Positions 23,909 through 35,823 are shown, counted from the first letter of the stretch. The stretch is DNA of 64,000 nt from Marthasterias glacialis (GCA_911728455.2 OU452223.1:6222174-6286173), one strand, 5' to 3'. The notes: generated by a model not told the origin, from the sequence alone. Program-made: numbers and translations.

Positions 23909-23916
23909 AAAAAAAA

Positions 23917-26900
23917 ACTAGACATGAATTTTTGTTCCAAGAACAAAAACTGGGTGTTCGGATAGAGTTGTTATTTGATGTAAATAAAGTTAACACAACT
24001 AAAATAATTTGAAAATACATGTAGAAACATGAAATATTGCTTTATGAAATAATATCTGATTAGGACTTCAAGAACATCAGTCATGTTCCTACATTTATTT
24101 ACCTTTAAATGAGAACAATGAAGGACCTCCCCTAACGTTAGTTTTGGGTGAGAGAATCTTGTTCCTACATCTAACCATTTTTAAATGAGGAGCTACTTCC
24201 GGTTTGACCGGAATTAGAGGTCAAAGAGGTCAAGCAATGTACAACAGAGAAGGGTCTTCCTTAACCTTGGTAATTGGTGAAAGAATCTTGTTCCTAGCTC
24301 TTAGCATTTTTAAATGAAGAACTACTTCTGGTTTGGCCGGAATAGAGGTCACAAAGGTCATTGGATGTTTCACAAAGAAAGGCCTTCCCTTAGTTTGATA
24401 TTTCTAGGAAAAATCATGTTCCTACTTCTATTTACTTTTAAATGAGGGGCTACTTCCGGTTCGACCGGAAGTAGAGGTCAAAGGGGTCAAACAATGTGCA
24501 AGGGAAGTATGTCTTCCATATCCTTGGTAATGGAGAAAAAATCATGTTCCAAGCACTTAGCATTATTCTAATGAGGAGCTACTTTCTGCTTCACTGGAAG
24601 TAGAGGTCATAGAGGTCACGCAAAGTGCAACAGAGAAGGGTCATCCCCTACCTTGGTATTACATGAAATAATCATGTTCCTAGCTCTAACCATTTTTAAA
24701 TAAAGAGGTACTTCCGGTATGACCGGAAGTAGAGGTCAGAACGGTCACACAATGTAACAGAGAAGGATCCTCCCTAACCTTGGTATTTGGTGAAAGAATC
24801 ATGTTCCTAGCTCTTACCATTTTATAATAAAGAGCTACTTCCGGTTTGACCGGAAGTACAGGTCACAAAGGTCACGCAATGTGCAACAGAGAAGGATCAT
24901 CCCTAACCTTGGTATTTGGTGAAAGAATCATGTTCCTAGCTCTTACCATTTTTAAATAAAGAGCTACTTCCGGTTTGACCGGAAGTAGAGGTCACAAAGG
25001 TCACGCAATGTGCAACAGAGAAGGATCCTCCTTAACCTTTGTACTTGGTGAAAGAATTGTTCCTACCTCTGACAACTTTTGAATGAGGAGCTACTTCCGG
25101 TTTTTCCGGAAGTAGAGGTCACAAAGGTCACGCAATGTGCAACATAGGACATTCCCTAACCTACAATCTGATGTAAGATTTGTGATCATATAATAAAAAC
25201 ATCTTAAATTATGAATTTTTGAATATTTGAACTTCCGGTTTGAACCGGAAGACAAGGTCAAATTGGGGTCATGTATGTAAAGCTATTACGCATTTTTGAA
25301 TGACCTTTCAGATGTTGTATAGACTGCAAAAATTCATTGTGTACTTCAGGAGTTATGATTTTTTGAAATAATAAACTTTGATTTAATAAAAATGAATATG
25401 AAAATAATTAAAAAGAGCTTTATCATATGTATTTCTTGGGGACTTCCGGTTTGGGCAGGAAGCGAGGTCAACTCAGGTCACTAAGAACTATAAAGAACCG
25501 CATACATTTATTGTAAGTCGACTCCTGGAGGAAAAACAAGTTACCTTTTTGATTTTAACTGCCAGGAAAAACAATGTTTTCGTGCTTTACAAAGTGTTCC
25601 TTTTCCACGCAGTGCAATTGGCTGCCGCCAGATTGTGTGTTCAAAATACTATTCATATTGCCTTTTATCAAAACATTAACCCTTGCTGCCCTCTGTTTTG
25701 TTCGGCATCTATGCGGTGTCAATAAACAAAAGTGTGTATTGCTAGTTGTAACGTTGTAACGTTGATGGCGCTATATCAAATTAACGGTCCCATTCTGTAC
25801 AGTCAATCTGACATTTGACAGATTCAAATTCTGAGCTCATTATCTGCATTAAAAAGTTCCAAAGTTTTATAAAAACTACCCCACTTTGATAAACATCACA
25901 AACACTAGTGTGCACGGCTAAAGAAATACACGACATTTAGAGAAGCGATGACTTTACTTTTTAATTTTCATTTTTGAACAGTTTTACTCAGCGTATCCCG
26001 ACAACAACTCTCGCAGGGGTAAAGAGTCTCTGGCCCCGCTGTTGCACACTTGTGACTATCGTACGTAAGCACGTACGTGATCGGTATACGAAAGACGATC
26101 ATTTTGTCAATTGCATTTTCTCCATAATTATACATCAAACAACTCACGTGAGCATGTGATCGTCTCAGTAAAGTCTCCTCTTCCTCTCCCTGTCACAATT
26201 AAGCCACCAGAATGACATAAAGGGAAACATTTCCACACTGAACTTGGCATCACTTAACAGTTTTTCTTTGCGTCGCCATTATTACACACACACACACAGA
26301 ACTTAACAACACACCGCAAAGTTCGATGAACTGTGACAAGACCTGACTTGTTGCGTGTATGTAAAACACAGCATGCTGTAAAAGCCTATAGTGCAGACGC
26401 ACGAGGTGCAATACAGTAAGGTAACCGTACAGACTCTATCGGCGATCGCGCTAAAAACGGCACTTTTCACCTTAATTTAACTTCGTAATGCAACGGCCAA
26501 TTTTGTTCAAATTTCACAATTAGGCTTTTATAGTCGTTATCTATTACTAAAAAATTCAACATGTAGTTTGCTTAAAAAAGTTTGAAATAAAAAAAATTCT
26601 TATTTTTAAACTCGTCGTCGTAACAAACTGTAACATTTGATGACGTTGTCAATGTTATATTTTCAAAGGTCATAAACTACATTTTATTTCGTACACTGAA
26701 ACCATGTCCAAATTCTGTTTCATATTGACTCCACAACTTAAATTGTGACTTTTTAAGCATTTTTTGCTTCAACTTCCGGTTTGAACCGGAAGACAAGGTC
26801 AAATTGGGGTCATCTCTGTGAGACATATAATTATTTTTTAAAGACCTTTCCGATGATGTATAGATTGTAAAATTCCATTGTGTACTTTAGGAGTTATGAT

Positions 26901-27095
26901 TTTTTTAAATAATAAACTTTGATTTAACGTAATTCGACACCCGATGACGTCATCATGACGTCACTCAAACGGTTTCGTGTCCTAATGAGTATCTAACTAT
27001 GTGTGAAGTTTCAAGTTCATACAAGCTTAGGAAGTGTGCTTCTGTTAGCGGACAATCTTCAGGCATAAGAAGAAGAAGAAGAAGGAGAAGTAAAA
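23917..27095 (+). repeat. Array unit 7 (type C, 3.2 kb)
   Basis: The 5' hairpin is TTTTTGTTC-caa-GAACAAAAA followed by CTGGGTGTTCGG. About eight core repeats run 24.18-25.15 kb. The common core follows, ending with TGACGTCATCATGACGTCA (26.94 kb), then CAGGCATAAGAAGAAG and a short A-tail. Confidence 0.87.
24186..25150 (+). repeat. About 129-bp tandem core repeats in unit 7
   Basis: Each repeat holds an inverted pair ACTTCCGGT..ACCGGAAGT, then AGAGGTCAcaaAGGTCAC or a variant, then CCTTGGTATTTGGTGAAAG and ATCATGTTCCTAGCTCT. Measured spacing between two clean copies (24832 to 24961) is 129 bp. Core tandem repeats of this size class are typical of pearl/HINE elements. The palindrome stems match the ETS consensus and the downstream half-sites match nuclear-receptor direct repeats with a 3-base spacer. 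Confidence 0.85.
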
Positions 27096-28602
27096 ACTAG
27101 ACATGAATTTTTGTTCCAAGAACAAAAACTGGGTGTTCGGATAGAGTTGTTATTTGATGTAAAAAAAGTTAACACAACTAAAATAATTTGAAAATAGAAA
27201 CATGAAATATTGCTTTATGAAATAATATCTGATTAGGACTTCAAGAACATCAGTCATGTTCCTACATTTATTTATCTTTAAATGAGGAGAACAATGAAGG
27301 ACCTCCCCTTACGTTAGTTTTGGGTGAGAGAATCTTGTTCCTACATCTAACCATTTTTAAACGAGGAGCTACTTCCGGTTTGACCGGAATTAGAGGTCAA
27401 AGAGGTCAAGAAATGTACAACAGAGAAGGGCCTTCCTTAACCTTGGTAATTGGTGAAAGAATCATGTTCCTAGCTCTTAGCATTTTTAAATGAAGAACTA
27501 CTTCCGGTTTGACCGGAATAGAGGTCACAAAGGTCATTTAATGTTTCACAAAGAAAGGCCTTCCCTTAGTTTGATATTTCTAGGAACAATCATATTCCTA
27601 CTTCTATTTACTTGTAAATGAGGGGCTACTTCCGGTTCGACCGGAAGTAGAGGTCAAAGGAGTCAAACAATGTGCAAGGGAATATGTCTTCCATATCCTT
27701 GGTAATGGTGAAAAAATCATGTTCCAAGCACTTAGCATTATTCTAATAAAGAGATATTTCCGGTTTGACCGGAAGTAGATGACACAGAGGTCACTCAATG
27801 GGTCACAAAGAAAGACCCTCTCTAACCTTTACATTTGTCGAAGAATTAAGTTCATATCTCAAACGGTTGATTTTTTGTTGATTTTTAAAGGTTTAAATAA
27901 GCTATGTGTAAAAGACTAACAAAGCGTGGAGTGCGTGCCTTGAGAAGAGACTATGAACAACGTGCGGTTTATTATATCATACAGTAGCACATGTACATGT
28001 ACAGTTTCAACGTAACTTAGCCACACACGCACACACCCACCCGGACGTGTACATGTATAATGGCATTGAATTGTTGTATAGCATTGCCGGTCACGCTTGA
28101 ACGCACATGCACAAAAGAATGCGTTAAATGTCCGTTTTGAACCGCGAGTATAGGTCAAAATGGTGTGACCTCAATGCAAAAGTTGGAGAGGACTAAATTT
28201 TCTACAATCTGATGTAAGATTTGTGATCATGTGATATATACGTCAAAAAATACGAATTTTTGAAGTTTTCAACTTCCGGTTTGACCCGGAAGACAAGGTC
28301 AAATTGGGGTCATGTCTGTGGAGTGATTACGTAGTTTTGGATGACCTTTCCGATGATGTATAGATTGTAAAATTCCATTGTGTACTTTAAGAGTTATGAT
28401 TTTTTGAAATAATAAACTTTGATTTAATGTAATTCGACACCGGATGACGTCATCATGACATCACTCAAACGGTTTCGTGTCTTAATGAGTATCTAACTAT
28501 GTGTGAAGTTTCAAGTTCATACAAGCTTAGGAAGTGTGCTTCTGTTAGCGGACAATCTTCAGGCATAAGAAGAAGAAGAAGAAGAAGGAGAAGTAAAAAA
28601 AA
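27096..28602 (+). repeat. Array unit 8 (type C, internally deleted)
   Basis: About 1.5 kb. It starts like units 7 and 9 but has only about four core repeats. It then passes through a unique stretch (27.9-28.16 kb, with CACACGCACACACCCACCC) to the 3' part of the core, lacking the middle 1.3 kb found in units 7 and 9. The 3' end, CAGGCATAAGAAGAAG plus A-tail, is intact. Confidence 0.85.
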
Positions 28603-31600
28603 ACTAGACATAAATTTTTGTTCCAAGGACAAAAACTGGGTGTTCGGATAGAGTTGTTATTTGATATAAATAAAGTTAACACAACTAAAATAATTTGAAA
28701 ATAGAAACATGAAATATCGCTTTATGAAATAATAGCTGATTAGGACTTCAAGAACATCAGTCATGTTCCTACATTTATTTACCTTTAAATGAGGAGAACA
28801 ATGAAGGACCTCCCCTAACATTAGTTTTGGGTGAGAGAATCTTGTTCCTACATCTAACTATTTTTAAATGAGGAGCTACTTCCGGTTTGACCGGAATTAG
28901 AGGTCAAAGAGGTCAAGCAATGTACAACAGAAAAGGGCCTTCCTTAACCTTGGTAATTGGTGAAAGAATCTTGTTCTTAGCTCTTAGCATTTTTAAATGA
29001 AGAACTACTTCTGGTTTGACCGGAATAGAGGTCACAAAGGTCATTGAATGTTTCACAAAGAAAGGCCTTCCCTTAGTTTGATATTTCTAGGAAAAATCAT
29101 GTTCCTACTTCTATTTACTTTTAAATGAGGGGCTACTTCCGGTTCGACCGGAAGTAGAGGTCAAAGGGGTCAAACAATGTGCAAGGGAAGTATGTCTTCC
29201 ATATCCTTGGTAATGGAGAAAATATCATGTTCCAAGCACTTAGCATTATTCTAATGAGGAGCTACTTTCTGCTTCACTGGAAGTAGAGGTCATAGAGGTC
29301 ACGCAAAGTGCAACAGAGAAGGGTCATCCCTTACCTTGGTATTACGTGAAATAATCATGTTCCTAGCTCTAACCATTTTTAAATAAAGAGCTACTTCCGG
29401 TTTGACCGGAAGTAGAGGTCAGAACGGTCACGCAATGTAACAGAGAAGGATCCTCCCTAACCTTGGTATTTGGTGAAAGAATCATGTTCCTAGCTCTTAC
29501 CATTTTATAATAAAGAGCTACTTCCGGTTTGACCGGAAGTACAGGTCACAAAGGTCACGCAATGTGCAACAGAGAAAGATCCTCCCTAACCTTGGTATTT
29601 TGTGAAAGAATCATGATCCTAGCTCTTACCATTTTTAAATAAAGAGCTACTTCCGGTTTGACCGGAAGTAGAGGTCACAAAGGTCACGCAATGTGCAACA
29701 GAGAAGGATCCTCCCTAATCTTTGTACTTGGTGAAAGATTGTTCCTACCTCTGACAACTTTTGAATGAGGAGCTACTTCCGGTTTTTCCGGAAGTAGAGG
29801 TCACAAAGGTCACGCAATGTGCAACATAGAAGGACATTCCCTAACCTACAATCTGATGTAAGATTTGTGATTATATAATAAAAACTTCTTAAATTATGAA
29901 TTTTTGAATATTTGAACTTCTGGTTTGAACCGGAAGACAAGGTCAAATTGGGGTCATGTATATGAGCTATTACGCAGTTTTGAATGACCTTTCAGATGAT
30001 GTATAGACTGTAAAAATTCATTGTGTACTTCAGGAGTTATGATTTTTTGAAATAATAAACTTTGATTTAATAAAAATGAATATGAAAATAATTAAAAAGA
30101 GCTTTATCATATGTATTTCTTGGGGACTTCCAGTTTGGGCAGGAAGCGAGGTCAACTCGGGTCACTAAGAACTATAAAGAACCGCATACATTTATTGTAA
30201 GTCGACTCCTGGAGGAAAAACAAGTTACCTTTTTTATTTTAACTGCCAGGAAAAACAATGTTTTCGTGCTTTACAAATTGTTTCTTTTCCACGCAGTGCA
30301 ATTGGCTGCCGCCAGGTTGTGTGTTCAAAATACTATTCATATTGCCTTTTATCAAAACATTAACCCTTGCTGCCCTCTGTTTTGTTCGGCATCTATGCGG
30401 TGTCAATAAACAAAAGTGAACGTTGATGGCGCTATATCAAATTAACGGTCCCATTCTGTACAGTCAATCTGACATTTGACAGATTCAAATTCCGAGCTCA
30501 TTATCTGTATTAAAAAGTTCCAAAGTTTTATAAAAACTACCCCACTTTGATAAACATCACAAACACAAGTGTGCACGGCTAAAAAAATACACGGACATTT
30601 TGAGAAGCGATGACTTTACTTTTTAATTTTCATTTGTGAACAGTTTTACTCAGCGTATCCCGACAACAACTCTCGCAGGGGTAAAGAGCCTCTGGCCCCG
30701 CTGTTGCACACTTGTGACTATCGTACGTAAGCACGTACGTGATCGGTATACGAAAGACGATCATTTTGTCAATTGCATTTTCTCCATAATTATACATCAA
30801 ACAACTCACGTGAGCATGTGATCGTCTCAGTAAAGTCTCCTCTTCCTCTCCCTGTCACAATTAAGCCACCAGAATGACATAAAGGGAAACATTTCCACAC
30901 TGAACTTGGCATCACTTAACAGTTTTTCTTTGCGTCGCCATTATTACACACACACACACAGAACTTAACAACACACCGCAAAGTTCGATGAACTGTGACA
31001 AGACCTGACTTGTTGCGTGTATGTAATACACAGCATGCTGTAAAAGCCTATAGTGCAGACGCACGAGGTGCAATACAGTAAGGTAACTGTACAGACTCTA
31101 TCGGCGATCGCGCTAAAAACGGCACTTTTCACCTTAATTTAACTTCGTAATGCAATAGCCAATTTTGTTCAAATTTCACAATTAGGCTTTTATAGTCGTT
31201 ATCTATTACTAAAAAATTCAACATGTAGTTTGCTTAAAAAAGTTTGAAATAAAAAAAAATTCTTATTTTTAAACTCGTCGTCGTAACAAACTGTAACATT
31301 TGATGACGTCATCAATGTTATATTTTCAAAGGTCATAAACTACATGTTATTTCGTACACTGAAACCATGTCCAAATTCTGTTTCATATTGACTCCACAGC
31401 TTAAATTGTGACTTCTTAAGCATTTTTTGCTTCAACTTCCGGTTTGAACCGGAAGACAAGGTCAAATTGGGGTCATCTCTGTGAGACATTTAATTATTTT
31501 TTAAAGACCTTTCCGATGATGTATAGATTGTAAAAATCCATTGTTTACTTTAGGAGTTATGATTTTTTGAAATAATAAACTTTGATTTAATGTAATTCGA

Positions 31601-31728
31601 CACCCGATGACGTCATCATGACGTCACTCAAACGGTTTTGTGTCCTAATGAGTATCTAACTATGTGTGAAGTTTCAAGTTCATACAAGCTTAGGAAGTGT
31701 GTTTTTGTTAGCGGACAATCTTCAGGCA

Positions 31729-31729
<1 letters not shown>

Positions 31730-31759
<30 letters not shown>

Positions 31760-31788
31760 AAGAAGAAGAAGAAGAAGAAGAAGGAGAA
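31730..31788 (+). repeat. (GAA)n microsatellite
   Basis: A nearly pure GAA run of about 19 triplets at the 3' end of array unit 9; the other units have only 4-6 triplets at the same place. Open frames of Arg/Lys/Glu or Phe/Ser runs here are microsatellite artefacts. Confidence 0.95.
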
Positions 31789-31802
31789 GTAAAAAAAAAA
31801 AA

Positions 31803-32008
31803 AACCGAACAAAAACAGAGGGTCTTCGGACTTGTGTCCGAACACCCCAAAAAACAGAACAAAAACAGAGGGTCTTCGGACTTTTGTCCGAACACCCAAA
31901 AAAAAAAACCGAACAAAAACAGAGGGTCTTCGGACTTGTGTCCGAACACCCAAAAACCAAAACAGAACAATAACAATAGGTTTTCGGCCGCTAGCCGAAC
32001 ACCTAATT
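31803..32008 (+). repeat. Terminal cluster of four hairpin modules closing the array
   Basis: Three modules read GAACAAAAACAGAGGG then TCTTCGGAC, a TTGT or TTTT loop, and GTCCGAACACCC. The fourth is of the unit 6 type (TTTTCGGCCGCTAGCCGAA). The arm CCGAACACCC is the exact inverted complement of GGGTGTTCGG near the 5' end of units 7-9, and GAACAAAAA is the inverted complement of the 5' TTTTTGTTC. These look like stacked 3' ends of the element. Confidence 0.8.
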
Positions 32009-32010
32009 AC

Positions 32011-33437
32011 TGACGCGCGGATTCAAATTCCGCCCATGGTTTCAGAAAATCTAAAATTTCAGTTTAGTGCCCCTGCTGTCCGTCTTTAGGTATCTGGTAT
32101 TACATGTCTGTGGTTTTACCATCGATCTCCATTAGAGTGACTATACATGTTTAATAGAGATCAATAGGTTTTGCCTGTTAAGTCTGCTGCCACCTAGCGT
32201 CCCCAAAAGTCCCACAATTCTGAGAGGACTTCAAATCTTTGAAGAACGTGTAAAAGCCAAGTCCAATTATTAAACTTTACTTTGCATAAATCCAAATACG
32301 AAAACCACCTCAATGCAATTCCTATTGGCTGCTCGCAATCTGTTGAAGCCAGTTTAAATGAAGTGGGCGTGGCTTACAACGGAATTACGTCACACTTACC
32401 GACAGGATAAAGTGTAGTGCACTTTTTAAGCGGCGCGGCGTTCACACTACTTCCAAAATTGTGACGTGTGTGCAAGGGGGTCAATATCTCATAAACTTGT
32501 CACTGTTTTTGTCCCGTTTGATTGGCGAAATTACTCTAACAGTAGACCGGTTGCTAAAACAAGCAAACGTTGCATGCAAACGCTTTCGCCCCGGTTTAAA
32601 AATGTGCGCGTATTTTGGCAAACGTTTGCGTTGTTGCCGGGGCCATATTCATGAAACTACTTGTCACAAAATTATAAGCACCCCATTCAAAAACGACTTA
32701 GACGAACTTTACTGAAAAATGTGCTTCGTGTCCCTCATACTTTCGCGTCTTAAAAAAAAAATCTAAGTGTGGTCCGTATGGTCTGACTTGACTATGGGGC
32801 ACACTAGGGTGTCATGTCGGCTTCCTAACGTGTCCCGTACCACGACGAAATTAACGAAAGATCCCTCCGAAGAGAAAGACTATGTCGTATTAGCTTCAAT
32901 CCTCTCGCAGAATTTGATGCCATATAACTTTATACTCGGTATAGATTTGATAGGAACGGTATTTTATTTATAACGGTGAGTCATAAGGCCTAGGGTTATC
33001 ACACAAGCGCCAGTGAAGTTCCGAAAAATATAGCTCTTCAACGAGGCCAAAGACTGAGTTGGATATGGGACGCAGACGCGCGGCATGCCGGGCTGGATCG
33101 TGAAATAACGTTCTGCTTCTAGCGATTAAATACCAAAATAAGAAATACAAAAAACAACAACAACGAATTAATTAAATTACACATTTTAACTACAAAGATA
33201 AGACAAACACAACAGCATATAAAGATAGAAGATTTCTTTTATTTTTCATTGAGTTTACACTTTTTTTTTAGTAACACTGTAGACTTAGTGTTGTAAGCAA
33301 ATTTTTCATAAAAACGAACACCACAACAAGAGTTTGAAGGACCACGGGTAGTTTGTTTGTCTTCGCAAAAAATAACTTGTATTAATATTTTCTACATGCA
33401 GGGTTATGTACAAACTATGGTACAGGATCTATGTATT
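32011..33437. other. Unique spacer, no gene recognised
   Basis: A mix of ordinary sequence. At 32177-32197 there is a TAAGTCTGCTGCCACCTAG word that recurs in the small foldback at 57594-57680. An A-rich stretch lies at 33135-33180. The open frames (60-85 codons) show no domain or splice pattern that I can support. Confidence 0.5.
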
Positions 33438-35768
33438 AAAAACGACTGTTCACTCCCTCAGGCACATGTATCTCCCTCTAAGGAACAATTTAAGTTCAAT
33501 AAATCTTAGTTTTGGCAATATCTACGGCAAGTTGTGACAAAGGGTATTCACTGCCCCCAGGCAAGCTACTCTCCCACTAACGAATACTAAAAGTCAAATA
33601 AATCTATAGTTTTTATAATATCTACTGGAAGTTGTGACAAAGGGGTATTCACTGCCCCTCGGCAAACTACTCTCCCACTTCGGAATACTACAAGTTAAAT
33701 AAATCTAGTTTTGGTCATATCTACGGGAAGTTGTGACAAAGGGGTATTCACTGCCCCTAGGCACAATACTCTCCCACTCAGGAATACTACAAGTTAAATA
33801 AATCTAGTTTTGGTAATATCTACAGGAAGTTCTGACAAAGGGGTATTCACTGCCCCTAGGCAAACTACTCTCATACTTAGGAATACTACAAGTTAAATAA
33901 ATCTAGTTTTGGTAATATCTACGGGAAGTTCTGACAAAGGGGTATTCACTGCCCCTAGGCACAATACTCTCCCACTTCGGAATACTACAAGTTAAATAAA
34001 TCTAGTTTTGGTCATATCTACGGGAAGTTCTGACAAAGGGGTATTCACTGCCCCTAGGCAAACTACTCTCCCACTTAGGAATACTACAAGTTAAATAAAT
34101 CTAGTTTTGGTCATATCTACGGGAAGTTCTGACAAAGGGGTATTCACTGCCCCTAGGCAAACTACTCTCATACTTAGGAATACTACAAGTTAAATAAATC
34201 TAGTTTTGGTAATATCTACTGGAAGTTCTGACAAAGGGGTATTCACTGCCCCTAGGCAAACTACTCTCCCACTTAGGAATACTACAAGTTAAATAAATCT
34301 AGTTTTGGTCATATCTACGGGAAGTTGTGACAAAGGGGTATTCACTGCCCCTAGGCAAACTACTCTCCCACTTAGGAATACTACAAGTTAAATAAATCTA
34401 GTTTTGGTCATATCTACGAGAAGTTGTGACAAAGGGGTATTCACTGCCCCTTGGCAAACTGCTCTCCAACTTAAGAATAGTACAAGTTAAATAAATCTAG
34501 TTTTGGTCATATCTACGGGAAGTTGTGACAAAGGGGTATTCACTGCCCCTAGGCAAACTACTCTCCCACTTAGGAATACTACAAGTTAAATAAATCTAGT
34601 TTTGGTCATATCTACGGGAAGTTGTGACAAAGGGGTATTCACTGCCCCTTGGCAAACTGCTCTCCAACTTAAGAATAGTACAAGTTAAATAAATCTAGCT
34701 TTGGTAATATCTACGGGAAGTTGTGACAAAGGGGTATTCACTGCCCCTAGGCAAACTACTCTCCCACTTAGGAATACTACAAGTTAAATAAATCTAGTTT
34801 TGGTCATATCTACGAGAAGTTGTGACAAAGGGGTATTCACTGCCCCTTGGCAAACTGCTCTCCAACTTAAGAATAGTACAAGTTAAATAAATCTAGTTTT
34901 GGTCATATCTACGGGAAGTTGTGACAAAGGGGTATTCACTGCCCCTAGGCAAACTACTCTCCCACTTAGGAATACTACAAGTTAAATAAATCTAGTTTTG
35001 GTCATATCTACGGGAAGTTGTGACAAAGGGGTATTCACTGCCCCTTGGCAAACTGCTCTCCAACTTAAGAATAGTACAAGTTAAATAAATCTAGCTTTGG
35101 TAATATCTACGGGAAGTTGTGACAAAGGGGTATTCACTGCCCCTAGGCAAACTACTCTCATACTTAGGAATACTACAAGTTAAATAAATCTAGTTTTGGT
35201 CATATCTACGGGAAGTTGTGACAAAGGGGTATTCACTGCCCCTAGGCAAACTACTCTCCAATTTAGGAATACTACAAGTTAAATAAATCTAGTTTTGGTC
35301 ATATCTACGGGAAGTTGTGACAAAGGGGTATTCACTGCCCCTTGGCAAACTGCTCTCCAACTTAAGAATAGTACAAGTTAAATAAATCTAGTTTTGGTCA
35401 TATCTACGGGAAGTTGTGACAAAGGGGTATTCACTGTCCCTATTAAGCACAATACTCTCCCAATACTAGGAATACTACAAGTTAAATAAATCTAGTTTTT
35501 CTAATATTTACGGGAAGTTGTGACAAAGGGGTATTCACTGCCCCTAGGCACAATACTCTCCCACTTCGGAATACTACAAGTTAAATAAATCTAGTTTTGA
35601 TAATATCTACGGGAAGTTGTGACAAAAGGGTATTCACTGCCCCTAAGCACAATACTCTCCCACTTAGAAATACTACAAGTTAACTAAATGTAGTTTTGGT
35701 AATATCTACGACAAGTTGTTACAGAGGGGTACTCACTGCCTCTATACACACTACAAGTTAAATAAATT
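33438..35768. repeat. 99-bp satellite, about 23 monomers with dimeric higher-order structure
   Basis: The monomer contains GTTAAATAAATCTAG, ACAAAGGGGTATTCACTG and CCCCTAGGCAAACTACTCTC. Successive GGGGTATTC positions at 33641, 33740, 33839 and 33938 give an exact 99-bp period. From about 34.25 kb two variants alternate: one has TTGGCAAACTGCTCTCCAAC, at 34451, 34649, 34847 and 35045, i.e. every 198 bp, then 35342. Edge monomers are degenerate and the middle is homogeneous, the normal pattern for unequal crossing-over. It ends about 55 bp from the kinase stop codon. Confidence 0.95.
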
Positions 35769-35793
35769 ATGCATTGCTCAAATATTTGGTTTT

Positions 35794-35799
35794 TTATTT
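35794..35799 (-). terminator. Probable polyadenylation signal of the kinase gene
   Basis: The minus strand reads AATAAA about 25 bases past the kinase stop codon, between the stop and the last degenerate satellite monomer. This would give an unusually short 3' untranslated region. Later signals inside the satellite cannot be excluded. Confidence 0.5.
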
Positions 35800-35823
35800 A
35801 CTATTATAATTTTTTGCATTTGT

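Larger units (their letters stand above)
20683..23916 (+). repeat. Array unit 6 (type B) with MITE insertion and terminal hairpins
   Basis: The 5' hairpin is AAGTTTTTGTGA-CATCACAAAAAC. Five or six core repeats at 20.86-21.43 kb have DR3-type AGGTCAcaaAGGTCA words. A 314-bp MITE is inserted at 21447-21760. The following core is close to units 4 and 5. The (GAA) tail is followed by four hairpin modules (23727-23908). Confidence 0.85.
9851..32010 (+). mobile_element. 22-kb head-to-tail array of nine related Helentron-like (HINE) units
   Basis: Nine units in one orientation each start with (A)nCTAGA, then a perfect or near-perfect hairpin, then GGTGTTCGG. Starts are at about 9852, 11987, 13230, 14485, 17581, 20684, 23918, 27097 and 28604. 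Most units end in GAA-rich and A-rich tails that abut the next CTAGA. Two tails carry extra hairpins ending CCGAACACC, which are inverted complements of the 5' GGTGTTCGG. Internally there are about 129-bp tandem core repeats. Subterminal inverted repeats, a 3' hairpin, core tandem repeats, a microsatellite tail and tandem nesting are known marks of Helentron-associated elements (HINE, DINE-1 and 'pearl' types). No Rep/helicase gene is present, so the units are non-autonomous. Alternative: a complex satellite. Array membership is seen directly; the Helentron label is inference. Confidence 0.55.
28603..32010 (+). repeat. Array unit 9 (type C, last unit, full hairpin end)
   Basis: Close to unit 7 along its length, with about eight core repeats at 28.87-29.83 kb. 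It ends in an expanded GAA tract (31730-31788) and four hairpin modules up to about 32008. The array stops here and unique sequence begins (TACTGACGCGCGG). Confidence 0.87.

Noticed and set aside
31628-31976. Arg/Lys/Glu-rich or Phe/Ser-rich proteins at the array end
   Set aside because: They are translations of a GAA microsatellite and repeated hairpins.
9851-32010. LINE/SINE retroposon origin of the array units because of their A-rich tails
   Set aside because: No RT, no tRNA or 5S head, and no target duplications around units. Inverted complementary ends and terminal hairpins fit a Helentron-like element better, though not conclusively.
33438-35768. A CRISPR-like array
   Set aside because: The repeats are contiguous 99-bp monomers with no variable spacers, in an animal genome; it is a satellite.
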